Source: Durusdinium trenchii (lineage: Eukaryota > Sar > Dinophyceae > Suessiales > Symbiodiniaceae). From it: 64,000 nt of DNA. Below are positions 48,879 through 60,450 of the stretch, one piece after another. Location of the stretch: positions 345,313 through 409,312 of the forward strand of contig CAXAMN010021585.1 of the NCBI GenBank assembly GCA_963970005.1. Direction: 5' to 3'. Made by a program: the position numbers and the translations under genes. The number at the start of each line of letters is the position of its first letter. Within the stretch, counting starts at the first letter, position 1. A model generated the notes under the pieces. It was not told the DNA's origin and did not search any database. It saw nothing but the letters and a program-made list of their open reading frames with translations.

Positions 48879-50342
48879 TCACACCAGATCATCAAGCTTC
48901 TTGGGCATCAAGGGCAACCATTCATCAGGCACAACCAACTTCTTGTACCTTCGTAGATAGTTGTACACTGGGATAAAATCAGCTGAGCCCCAAAGGTCAG
49001 ATACTGGCCACTCAGGGGCACGGAAAGTTTCAAAAGCCGACGGCAGCTCTCCATCCCGTGGCAACTCAGGTTGGCCTGTTGCGGTCTTCTTCATTTCCTC
49101 TGCAATGTCAACCACTGCCCTGGCGAAAGGCACCGGATAAATCCTGGGCGGACGGATCGCAGGTCTTCACTTTTTTTGGTTTGGGGGGGGGGCAGACACG
49201 GCAAGAGTACATTCAGCTCACAGTTGTAACAAAGGTAAATTAATATGAGGCTCTCAGTGGCACGTAGGTGTTCTGTACCTTTGTATCGTTGTTTTCCAGA
49301 ACCATCGACATATTTGACCGCACTCTTGACTTTGGAATCCTTGTTCTTCCATCCAACCAACTTGCCTTTGTCGAGTTTTAATACAGCAGGTGTGTTGGCA
49401 TAGAGGTAGTGGCGTTTGGCAGTACGGGATGAATAATGTGCCATCCACCATCGGACCTGCTGCACCTGCGCGAAGGATATTCAAGTGTCACTTGTGTTAT
49501 GTCGATCGATCTATAAAATGAGTTGCTGATTTCTTTCATGCATGATCTTATTAAGGCCAATGGTGAAGGCCAATGGTGTGATTCATGGTTGCACCACAAA
49601 TTGGAGATAGGGCCCTGACTGAGAACTCGTGACCGCACTCGAAAATGTGTTGGATGGTTTCCCTCCAAAGAGGATAGAATTCCAGAAGTGATCCATTGGG
49701 CTGTTCCACTGACCATGCACCACCAAGAGCGGTCACCAAAAGAATCAATCCGCATGTCCTGACAGTTGACATTTGTTGGATGCACATGCATATGATAAAT
49801 GCGAACTAGACCCTTCGGTTAAAAGTACGAATCATAGAGCGACATCTCCGTATGATTTTCCAAAACCAATCCTTTCCAATAGCTTGTTGGCCAACGCAAC
49901 TGACTTGTAGGGGGTGTGTCCGACAGGCGCGCACGCTGATCGTTGACTGGTCCCCACATTCATCTTGGAAAATGAAGAGCACTTCACCCCAAAGTGGCTT
50001 GCAAATCCATTGGGATCTGCCCGCAAAAGGAACAGAATAGCCAGCCTCAGTGCTACTCATCCAGAACCCCCGAGCGATATGGCGGTGTATAAATTTGTAG
50101 GAAACAGAAACCCAACACACAATGCATTCAAGAAACGCATATCCAGATGAATGTGTCAGGTCCATGAAGTTCGACTTTCTATAGCTAGGCTGATCATTAT
50201 CCAATAGATCAAAGCGGGCAGACCTGTATTCACTAGCATGCATCATGGTGGTCAGTCTCCCCACGCCGGCATAGAACTCCAGCCACTGAAACTCCTGGCA
50301 CGGAATATGACTGGAAGGAATCTCAAACATTTGTTCATGCAT
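48879..50342 (-). CDS. Cytosine-C5 methyltransferase-like protein
   Basis: Five exons join exactly in frame: 50294-50137 (possibly extended to the in-frame ATG at 50342 or 50330), 50045-49872, 49758-49620, 49465-49254 and 49143-48879. Donors are GT, GA, GT and GA. Motifs in order are: LEFYAGVGRLTTMM, like the SAM-binding motif I; FDLLD, like motif II; GVKCSSFSKMNVGTS, placed like motif IV with its catalytic Cys but lacking the usual Pro-Pro; WSVEQPNGSLL, like the Glu-Asn-Val motif VI; and WMAHYSSRTAKRHYLYAN, like the Q.R.R motif VIII. The C-terminal third (VPDEWLPLMPKKLDDL at its end) has no counterpart known to me. At about 316-332 residues it is near the size of a minimal C5 enzyme. I know the family as a multicopy unnamed Symbiodiniaceae group; the methyltransferase reading is my inference. 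An upstream first exon or a continuation past the last GT cannot be excluded. Confidence 0.7.
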
Positions 50343-51975
50343 AAGTAATTGTTTCGGACATGGGTTGAACTCAGACAGTTCCAATATAAAAATTTAAAAA
50401 ATATATAGTGAAGCACACGGGTTCGTATTGAACTTATATTGTCTCGATCTCCTGCTTGATCTCATGTGACCAGGTCAACAAGAGGATGATCATCACCAAG
50501 ACCTCGGCTTTCGGATATTGCTTCTCGGAAGAATCTCATTCAACCGCTCAACACACATCCCATCGATATCAGGAGCGTACTTGTTTGTTCATGTTTGTTG
50601 AGTTATCATTTTGGTGACAGCTCATAGTGGAGCATGATAATACTGGTCATGCATATGACTCAATGGAACATTTCTGGAGTTCTACTGCTTCCGAGAGAAA
50701 CCATCCAACACATTTCTTGACCGAGTGAATGGGTTTCAATGTATATACTTTTTGGAAAACACACCCACTCTTGCTGCATATCGATTCATGCATCTTATAA
50801 TGAAATCTGTCGCATTGGTACTCAGACCCCCACCTTCGGAGCATGAAGCCGTCGGAGTCTCCAAACCAGTTCATTTATGCACAACATTGCAACAGCTTAT
50901 GAGGACAACAGTGAGAAGGCAGCTTGGATGACAATCAATAAATCATTACGAATTTGCAGGGTTGTAGGTTGATGCATGTGTTTCTAAATGGAGCCCACTT
51001 GCGGACAATAAAGCTGACATAGTCGGTTGGTTCGTGCTTTGCAAGGCCAAAAATTCACCCTTGCCAAACAGGTTTCATCAACATTTCCCTTCAACAAGAC
51101 TTGCCCATGCACAAAACTTGACTTGACACACAGATATGATCATCCACATGGGCCACATGGATGCGAAAATATAATCAAGCCAGAAGTGCATTTCTTTTTT
51201 AAAGTGTTGGCCCTGACCTTCCAAAGGTTGTGGCGCCTTTTGATCGTGGCAGCCGATTGATCCATGACCTCGGCCATCAGGACCAAAGAAACGGTTTCAT
51301 GGAAGTTGGGGGAGGGAAAGAGTGAAGGGAACAAAGAAGTCCAGATCGCATGGGTGGATGTGTCCCGACCAGTGTTATTCGATCATTACAGTTCTAACTG
51401 AGTGATTTTATGTTGAAAACACTTGTCCTATAGCTCGGTCTTGAGAATTCCCACCTATTCCCACGGTTCCGCACAAGTCAGCAGGCATCTCTTTTTTGGC
51501 ACTGATCGAAGTTGTTCCGGTTTGAGATTGAACCACGAATCGACTTGAAGTAGGTTCTAAAAATGGCTGGTGCTAGTTTACAGCTATAACTGTTTGTTTT
51601 GAACAGATTTCTCTGACAAGAAGGGATTACATTTGAACATGATTCCTCAAACGGTGTATATATGCAAACTTCCGTGGACGCCGATGGACCCAAGCACCTG
51701 CCAAGAAGGTTCTAAGCCGAAGATGTTGACTCCCACACGATAGTGCCCGAAGCTTCAACAAACCATCATTCTACAGTAACAATGTGAACATGACAACAAA
51801 CGATTGGGATGGTTGTTAGCTGCGAACACTAATAGCTTCGGGTTGTTGCGTGGCCACTGTAAGCACCAATTTTGGGAGATGTATGTGTGGCTCCCCACAA
51901 GTTGATTGCAACTTGCTTCCCTGCACACTCCAATTGGCGCGGCCTATGTGGCACAACACTTTAAATCACATCAAA
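50343..51975. other. Intergenic stretch
   Basis: About 1.6 kb lie between two minus-strand genes. No exon is recognised. It could include 5' exons of the downstream methyltransferase-like gene, but none could be joined in frame. Confidence 0.45.
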
Positions 51976-54900
51976 TCAATCGCTGGAGTTCTTCAGCGAG
52001 CCATCTTTCAAAACTTCTTTTGCCAACTCCTTCAACTTAAGCATGGTTTCCTGGATGCTGTTACGATCGCTGTCAGTGAGAGAAGATGCAGCACCACGTT
52101 GAGCAATCAAATCGTCCATGTAGGTGGCCTCAGAGCAAATAATACTACCAATCATTGCAAAGAACACCCAGTTGCAATGTACACACACAAATTAACTCTG
52201 AGAAAGTGTTGGACCAAGACCTCAAACAACTTAAGGCACACAGGTGCGTGATCATGTGCGCAAAGGCTTCGATTACTGAACTCGCTACCGAGCTGCTAGC
52301 AAATCAGCCACAATCAGCGTCGCCCCAAGGATGAATGTTTTTGGGGTATTTGGTTCGCTATAGACGGCCATGGAGATGTAGGCAACGTCCTTTGTGGTGC
52401 CCTTGAACCTCAATCCAACAGCTGGCCTGGTCCAATACACACTTAGGGTGCAGTCCTTATGTTCTGCCAGTCGGCTCCGCAGCTCAGTCCTCACCTGTTC
52501 ATCCTGCACCTTTCCAGCAGCCTTGACAAAGGCCATGATCTCTTCCACAATTCCATAATCGGTGTTTGGAAAGGATCTATGAACTTTCACCTGTTCTGAC
52601 AACACTGGCTTCGACGACCGGCGCTTCTTGGATTCTGCACGTGATGGGCTCTCGAGACCATCTTTGCGTTTTTGGTTGGTCTTTGGTTCAGTGCGAGCTG
52701 GTCGATCGGCTTCGTTTCCATGTTCCTTCCTTTTTTTCTTTGAATGGGCACTAGCTGCAGACGCTAACATTTCTGCAGCAGCGCCTGTCTCCTCATCTTT
52801 GTCATTCTTTTTCTTCTTCTTCATAGATTCCTTTGCCTGTTCAGGCAGTTCCTTTGTTTTTTTACTTTTCCTGTACCGTTTTCCATCAGCATTTCGATGG
52901 CTGGAGTCTCCTGGCACCTGGTTTGATTCCTCGGCCAATTTGTATTTTCCATATTCCGCCTCCCACCAGGCATACGAATCCCATGCCCACTCTTCATTTT
53001 CCCAGCCATATTCATATGCCATTTCCCACCCCTCGTCAGTGCCCCAGGCTGCCCAATTTGCATCCGGATCTGGTGGCGGTGCTTTCTGTCGAGAAGCCGA
53101 TGCCGGGCGTTTCATTACCTGTGTAGAGCCGCGTGACCTTCCCCGACCCCTACCTCTTCCACGGCCTTTGCCCCGACCTCTACCTCCCTGACCTTCCTCA
53201 CCTTCCTCACCTTCCTCTTTGGATCTCTGCTTCAATTGGTCCAGCCTCGTCACCTTTGCACCTGAAGGCTCCTGTCAAGGGCTTGGCACGAATTCAACAC
53301 AATCCAACATTGCGCACACAAACAAGAATATAACTACAGGCCGCTATCATGATCTGTGACATCAAAAACAAATCACACTGGTTAATTAGAAAACGGTCCG
53401 CCTGGTCAGCGTCACTGGGAGTGTAGACATCGATTGCGGCTGGCTTCTTAATCTTCTCAAGAGAAGACTGGTTGACCTCCTCGTTGCCAGTCCCGAACTG
53501 TTTGGTAGAGTCTTCACCGGATTCCTCCGGGGCAGGTTTGCGACCCTTCGACTGAAACGATGCCCGCTTCTCCTCTACTGTAGCCAACGGTGAAAGAAGC
53601 GCCGGTTTTTCCGGTGGGACAGCAACCTCCATGATATCAACCGGCAGTGTGTCCGTTAGGTCTGGTGCTTGTAGCCCAGACACCGACGAAGACCGTTGTA
53701 CTGCTGTTGAACCATCGATAGAAATGCCTCAGGGATGTTTGGCATCGAGCAGTTTACAACAAACTATCGATCTATATGAAGCAAAACATACACATGACTA
53801 AACTCATCCGATGTTTGAACGCTGGCCTTTTCCAGCAGTGGAAGGTACTTCTGCAGAAGACTGCGCACCAGACTTCTGTGCTCGCAACCTCTATCGCAAA
53901 TCAAGATCATGTTAACTAACATGCGCTATACTCAACAAGACTGCAATTGGACCATCTATACTTGCAGTCTAATCACTTCCTCAATTGTTCCAAAATCTCT
54001 TGGCGGCGCATGTGCAAGCGTTGCATGTGTTCTTCCGGTCCTTTGCGACCAGCGCAAAGCAATGACGTATCAATTGCCAAGCTGCCACATTGTTGCACAT
54101 ATGTTGCAAAAACAAACCAAGACATGTTCACACAAAACACAAAAAGGGTGCAATCAACCATTCACAACCATGCAATTAATTGCATGCCCAAGCAACCAGC
54201 TGTTCTTACATTGGATTCTGACGTTGCTGCCGAAGGTGGTTCACCCATTCCAGCAGCGACCTGACCTTGTGACACCTCGTGTTGAAACTGGCTTGTTGTT
54301 TCTGTTGGTTCCGTGCCATCACCAGCAACTGGTGCTGGAACTGCAGCCTGTGGTTCAGGTGTAGCTTCAGGCAGCGCTGTTGGTATTTCTTGCTTTTGTT
54401 CGGGCTCAGGTACTGTAAGAGAAGGTTCTGTTGGCTGACCTCCCACACCTGAGTCCTCAGCCGGAACCTGACCAGTGCAACCTGTCTCAACACTTGGACC
54501 CGATACTTCTTTCTCAATTTTCTCATCTGGCACCTCCTCATCATGCTCACCTCCCTCTTCCTCTCCTTCCTCCTCCTCCTCCTCCTCATGGTAAGCATCT
54601 TCATCATCATCATCATTGTCAAACTCCTACGCGCATAGCACATAACAAAGGTTGTGTGCGCCCAACAAATTTAAGCAAAAGCATGTCTTGTGCGTGCAAG
54701 TATATAACAACAATTTTCACCAAATGCACAGTAATGCACAGCGAAAAAAAAATCTCCTTGGAGGATTTGGCGGATTGCCGAGCTTCCTGCTTGGCATTCA
54801 CATCATCTGCCACTTCCTGTTGACACGCATATACGTTATACATTGCATCCTATAGGACTAACTTTTGATTCATTCAAATGACCATGTTGAATCTGCTGTC

Positions 54901-55537
54901 CATCATATAATTAGTTCGGCCATATGATACACAGAACGCAACGCCTGAAGGTTGGAATCAAGTTCCACGCATAGTGCTTGGAAATCTGGTACCTTATAGA
55001 AGCATGAAGTTAATGAGCGCACATCAACAGCGCAAAGCAATGTGAGCACAGCGTTGGCGAATATCGACATCATAAGCGCATATAGAAGTGAATCCTGATA
55101 ACACAAAACATGCGAAATCAGAACAAAGGTACAATGCTGACTTCCGATCTCCTTACCTTCATCTTGATGAACCCCAGCAATCTACGAATATGCCAGGCGA
55201 GTGCCACAACAGTCGCTCCCAGCTCCGTGTCAGAACCTCTTTTGTTCTTAATGTATACCCGTTCGACCTCCGCGCGAAGAGGTTCAATCAGTGGAAGGGG
55301 CCGGGTCTCCTTTAGACTCATCATCGCGAGCAGTGGCATAAGAACTGCTTGGTCCTTCACGCAAATGGCAATGCTCTCACCCTTGGAAGCATCAGATACC
55401 ACAAGCTCCCCCCCCCCACGTAGTCGTTCACGAATCTCATCATTGTTGTCCCACGAATCAGCTAGCCCAGTCAAATCTATGGACTCGATGATTTTTCTAG
55501 GCCGGCCAGGAGGCTTTTGCTTTGTCCCATTCGCCAT
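51976..55537 (-). CDS. AT-hook-like, acidic and RG-rich nuclear-type protein
   Basis: Nine exons were modelled: 55537-55157, 55094-54921, 54816-54757, 54626-54197, 54040-53977, 53890-53799, 53727-53402, 53271-52294 and 52128-51976. They give about 885 residues from an ATG to a TGA with phase kept at each junction. The ends of exons 4 and 8 are the least sure. The start MANGTKQKPPGRPRK has an AT-hook-like core. An acidic run of Asp and Glu opens exon 4, followed by a Pro/Glu/Thr-rich region. Exon 8 holds an RG repeat (GRGRGKGRGRGRGRG), the MKRPASAS motif common in Symbiodiniaceae proteins, a Trp/Glu/Tyr-rich stretch and several Lys-rich runs. It ends in a folded-looking segment with CTLSVYWTRPAVGLRFKG, which I associate with an unnamed multicopy dinoflagellate family. 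Nuclear, nucleic-acid-binding character is inferred from composition. It is the first gene of the minus-strand cluster. Confidence 0.7.
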
Positions 55538-56368
55538 GCCAACGGAACAGCAGGAAACACAAGTAGCAACACTTGGGCCAAATGCCTTCCAGTGGCTATA
55601 GGGTTTGAACAATTGATATCAAGATGCCCTCGACTCTGAACTCCGCACACGCAGGACTTGGACTCCGCACGATGCTCTTGCATCCGCGTCCACCGCGAGA
55701 AAGAACTGGCGGACGAGTGCACGTGCTGCTTTCCGCCCGTGGTATTTGGTTGTTTGAAAGGATCTACCCTTCCAATGCTTTGTGGTTATATTTTTGATAT
55801 GGTCGTGGCCCCTATCCTGAAAATATTCTTAGGACCTTCCTTTCCGCATTCCAGCATGTTCAAAGGCCCCCCATGGGCCCTCAACGCTCTGGAGCCATCG
55901 TGCTTGAAGTCACGTGTGTGCCTGTGCAGCGGAGCAACGGGGCGATCGAAACCATCCGAGATCTATTGGTAAACCAAATTATAGGGTTTTCTACCAATAC
56001 CCGAGGTATCGGAACGACACCCGATGTTTCGGTGGCCCTGAGGCCCAAACCCGATGTTTGCAAGCAGACCCTTTAATTTTTATGGGTTCAGGCTTACAGG
56101 GTATATTGTATCCTCGAAATGAGGTACTCCCGTTTGCGATCGGAAAGTCTCCAGGATATATAATAAGTTCCGGATGTTTGTTGACACCGCTCAATCAACT
56201 TTGATTCAGGTTGGGGATGAAGGGCTCAACTTCGGGATTCAGATGAAAGTCTTGCGCCCATCGCAACCTTCTTTGCCCCTCAACAAGGAAATCACCTCCG
56301 AAAACCACTGCGAGTTGGTGTGACCTTCCAAAGTAATCTAGAAAATGGGATGTGGTTCCTACATGTAT
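55538..56368. other. Flank upstream of the gene cluster
   Basis: No exon recognised. Holds the AAACCCGATGTTTGC motif group at 55999-56061. AG dinucleotides suitable for spliced-leader addition occur upstream of the ATG at 55537, for example before 55602, but none is decisive. Confidence 0.4.
55999..56061. repeat. CCCGAGGT/CCCGATGT motif group
   Basis: TACCCGAGGTATCGG at about 55998, ACACCCGATGTTTCGG at about 56018 and AAACCCGATGTTTGC at 56047-56061 follow each other. The last is identical to 48642-48656, and the first shares CCCGAGGTAT with 41326-41335. Confidence 0.75.
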
Positions 56369-57886
56369 CATATAAATGAATTATATAGTTGCATACTGTA
56401 TATATATACATATATATATATGATCATATATACAGTATGTATATGTGTACCCATTTTCTGAGACTCCAGGTGTGTGTGTGTGTGTGATCTCTCACCTTCA
56501 CCGAAGGAATGACTGCTTCGGAGAACGGTTGGACGCTTCGCTCTCGCCGAAGCGCGATCGAGTGGTCCACCGAAGGACGAGTTAGAACCCCCGGCGACCG
56601 GATTCGGGGAACTTTCGATCAAGCCACGCATAAGACAACAGGCGTTGTTGTTATTTAGGACTCGGACTGTCAATTACAAGGGGTTTTGCTGTTGGAATCT
56701 GTTGGACAATAGAGGAAGTCTGACTGCAGGCGAGAATCCGAAAGGTGATCCTTGTCAGCGGAGTGGAGCGATGCGAAGTTCCCTTGATATAGCTTCAGCA
56801 GGCTACTATCCCAGAAAACGGTTTTGCAGCCCAGATCTAGGTGACAGCGACTAGGTGAGGTCACCAGAAGATGTTTGTGGAACAATAGACCCAGGGATCT
56901 TACTTGGTATGGTTGACAACAGATTTCTGGAAGTTGTTTCAGAAGGGCTTTGCATGCCTTCAGTGCATTCCGGTGGCCTTTCACTTCTAGTTACAACCCT
57001 TCTTTTGCAGGTGCGATGGTGAGACTGACCCTGCCCTAGAGCAAGATCCCTTCCTTAGCTACGATGGGCTGCTAGACCATCCTGTGTGGTGGAGGCTGTT
57101 TTTGGGAGAGAATCAGAGAGCATCCCTCCAAGTTTGGATGAGCAGATCGGGACTTGGGGTGTAAACAGCTCGTTGGTCAGAACTCGGAGACGTCCTACTC
57201 TACTCAGAGGCGCTCGAAACAAAAAATTCAAATCCATTTGAAGTGACAGCCCCCTACTCTTGGCCCCTAAAAATTTGAACGTGTGACGTGTGATGGGGAC
57301 AGTGTGATGCAGACCCATATAAATCATTATATACTGCTATGACAGAACTTCAGCAGGCTGCAGGACTGACACAGCTCTTGCACAACGCATGTTAAATCAT
57401 AAAACCTTGCTTCTTTGGGGAGTAATGACCCGGCGCCCAGGTGGTAATGGTTCACCAGTTCTGAGACTTTCTCATCGTTGACCAGTTCTTGAATAAACCT
57501 TAAGAGCAAAAGCTACACATAAAGCACTTTCCTAGCAGGGGTTGGGTTTGGGGGGCCCGAATCAAACCCTTCCCATTGGAGTTATTTTTGTCTAATCCAT
57601 AATCCATACCTAGGCTCTGTCTCATTTCATTACCTGTAGCAGTTGGTAAAAGGTCTTATCACATTACTTTGTCGCCTGTTTTAGAGACGTCGGCCTGCAA
57701 CCTAACCATCATCCACTGGGCCCTGATGTCAGGCATATACCCCATCCATACACCAAGAGCAAACACCCAAATTATCCCAAGACCAGCTTACGTCACCTCG
57801 ATCGGGTGCTTTGCGGTGGAACGGGGTTGATGTCCATGTATTCCCGAACAGGGTCGATGTCAATTTTTTCCCGGTTTCTAGATTCT
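56369..57886. other. Non-coding stretch with microsatellites
   Basis: A (TA)n-rich imperfect palindrome (GCATACTGTATATATA against TATATACAGTATG) lies at about 56391-56441, and a (GT)n tract at about 56472-56486. No gene is recognised in the remainder. Confidence 0.5.
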
Positions 57887-57972
57887 ATACCAGGACCCTC
57901 CGACAGGTCACCCATTGAGGCCTGTTAGGGTCCAACAACCCTCAACTAACAGCCTGTTGGAGGGTGCTGGTA
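57887..57972. repeat. Inverted-repeat element, family 2, copy 4
   Basis: It runs from ATACCAGGACCCTCC to GGAGGGTGCTGGTA and is nearly identical to the copy at 32324. TA flanks on both sides. Confidence 0.85.
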
Positions 57973-60125
57973 GACATTTCGAGACAGTCAGATTCTATGC
58001 CAGATTCTATATAGCGACAGTGTTCCCAAGTCGAACATCTTGAACGAACGTGTTGAAACAACATGTTGGGTCGGAACGCTCCACGAAGGTCCTGTTGGAG
58101 TCGGAGCGAGTTCCTGTTGGGCTCATCGGACATGGAGCGCTCGTCTCAACTCTTTTGTACCCCCCGACGGTGGAGCGCCAAAAAGCCGGACACACGCGGG
58201 AGGGGGGGGGGGGGGGGGGGGATGTGCGGATTCGGAGTTCTGCAGATGGAAGGGATCCAAGAACGGTAGAGTTCGATGTCGAAGGAACGGTTCTGGAATA
58301 TGTCCCAGACACTCCATGTCTGTCATGCCTACATTGACCCCTCAAACCACCCCAATGTAGGTAAATATACCATACATGGAGTGTTTGGGTGTTGGAGTAT
58401 GTTAGAAGTCTCGGCATTTTGAAGCCTTCAGACGGAGGACCTCGGCTCCAGGTTTGCTTTTCAAAGCGTGATCGTGGCGTTGCCCTCCCCTTCAAGAAAG
58501 AAATTAGTTCCGAGCTTCACCTATTAAGGATACGGCCAGTACTACGGCAGAGGACAGAGGTCAATCCTGGATGGGGCTCCGGAGTGTTTGGGGGTGAGTG
58601 ACTGAAGGGCCGAAGTATGTTCGTTTCGCGGGAAGTTGGAGACCCAGAAAGTAGAAAGTCTTGTCTTTGTTGCATCATCGAAACCGCTTGTTTACTCACT
58701 CGTTGATATTTTTGGCTGCTGCAGGCACACTACTCGTGCCACACGATGCAATGCAAGGCGCCGGCGCATTGCGCTGCTGTTTCGTTTGCTGCCACCATGA
58801 GGCTTGAAGCCAAAGAAGGTAATTTTGATACATTGCGATAGTATCCATGGGAAAAAGATGGAAAAAGGCATAAAACCATTCAAGTTGTTGGTGTTTGTTG
58901 AGGGTTTGTTATGCCTGATAGGATGGTTCACGATGTCACCAAGGACATTCCTCCTGGCAACAACCAATGGATGCTAAAGATGCACCCACAAGCCGTTTTG
59001 CGGGGGTCCATGTGGGTTTCCGCAGTATACCTATTACATTCCTTTGCAATGTATTTGTTGGGGTTGTTTGTTTCAAACAAAACAATTACAAAACATAGTT
59101 CTTGGGGCAGGCGGCAGAAGTTTCTGTAGTGCATGCACTTTTGGGATTTTGGATAGACTGGGGGACATGACCAATTAGTGATACTTCATCCAAAAGAAAC
59201 ATCAAGAAACCACTTTCGGCGCCAAACCGGCACCGAAACGCCTCAAACCTGTTGTTGCACACTTGGCCCGTTGCACTACTGACAAACCAAAGGTAAACCG
59301 GTAAACCCATGAAGCGGCAGTGTTTCCAGAAAACGACTATACATCAAGCCATCAAGCGACTGAAATTGTTTGAGTTTCACAAACCGACAACAATTTTACA
59401 TATCCGGGTGTCTGGTATGATAATGATCCTTCGATGCACTTTGATGCTCTCTTGAAGCATGTGCTCGCCTCAACCTACCTGGGCAAATGGGTACAAGATG
59501 GTACCAGCACCTGCTTTGTTGTTTGGGTCATGTCCCATGTTCTATAGGGCACTTGAAGTTCGGGTCCCAGGTACCTCCTAAGAGGACCCTTCGCAGGTAC
59601 GCCCCAGCGGGCGCAGCTGCAGCTCCCCGCGCCCACCTCACGTCGCGACGAGGCCATCGACCAGGAAGTGCAGCTCCACTCCTCCGAGCGAAGTTTCCAA
59701 GATCGCTTCGGCAGGCGCTTCTGGGCTCCTCCTCGGGCGTCCTCGTGTCCGGATTCACGTCCGAACCGTCGGTCGGAGCGTTCAGTGTGGAGCGGTTCGG
59801 CTTCGGTTTCGGTTCGACACGGCCGGGGAGCTCGGGTCGGGGGTCTTGGGGCCGGCTGAAACTGGAGTGGGTGGTTCCCCGGCCGCACCCGAGAGGGATG
59901 CTTCAGGGTCTTTCCCGGACACGGATGTCCACCCCAAACACGCGTGCCTTGGGGCCGGCCGTTCCGACTGGAGCCTGAAAAAGCCGAATGAGTGGTGCGA
60001 TGTTTCTTTGGAACTCCCAGAAGTTCGGCTAAGAAATCGTCTTTTGCTCCAGAGGTATATCACTTGGATTTGATTCTACTTGCTGTGAGAGGGCAAATCA
60101 ACCTCCCCGCATCTCCGTCTCCGCC
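57973..60125. other. Non-coding stretch
   Basis: No gene firmly supported. A G20 run is listed separately. A GC-rich island at 59590-59860 is open on both strands. Its minus strand could encode a short exon (AILETSLGGVELHFLVDGLV) before GTGAGG, but this is not joined to anything. Confidence 0.4.
58202..58221. repeat. G20 homopolymer
   Basis: Twenty consecutive G on the plus strand, inside a purine-rich context, with strong potential for G-quadruplex formation. The run length is prone to sequencing error. Confidence 0.9.
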
Positions 60126-60202
60126 ATGGCCAAGGTTACTTTAGTTGTGTCTGTGTTTTGTTTTTGTTGGGTGTCCGCTGTCTCAACCCCTGCTTCTCTC
60201 AG
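60126..60202 (+). CDS. Possible signal-peptide first exon
   Basis: From an ATG in the context CCGCCATGG the frame reads MAKVTLVVSVFCFCWVSAVS then TPASLR. This has the shape of a cleavable signal peptide: a Lys near the start, a hydrophobic core, and small residues before a likely cleavage after AVS. A GA-type donor (CTCTCAG then GAGCC) follows. It lies 1.85 kb upstream of the first FG-GAP exon on the same strand, so it may start that gene. The connecting exons were not found. A short independent secreted peptide is the alternative. Confidence 0.35.
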
Positions 60203-60351
60203 GAGCCTCACGATCTCAGGCTGTCGGACAGGGGCCGTGGCCAGGGGTGGGGAAACACATCAGAAACAGCGAAGATCGAGCTCGTCAGCCTGGATTTTTG
60301 AGGGGACCTCAGAAAAAGATAGAAAAAGTAACCGCTACAATTAACATCAAG

Positions 60352-60450
60352 TATCCAGCACCCTCACTCCCACGTCTCCAATATATAGCTGGAGGGGCCT
60401 AATAGGCCCTGTTGGAGATGTTAATGACCCTGTGAAGTCAGGTGCTGATA
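60352..60450. repeat. Degenerate family 2 inverted-repeat element
   Basis: It has TATCCAGCACCCTCACTCC at the left and GTCAGGTGCTGATA at the right, relatives of the family termini with substitutions. The interior is largely diverged. Confidence 0.5.

Noticed and set aside
52628..53191. 187-codon plus-strand open frame rich in Phe and Ser
   Set aside because: It is the complement of the Lys/Glu/RG-rich exon 53271-52294. Its composition is explained by the opposite strand.
48879..55537. A single gene joining the AT-hook-like and methyltransferase-like products
   Set aside because: The exon ending at 51976 has an in-frame stop and no donor that restores a frame into the exons at 50.3 kb, so two genes fit better.
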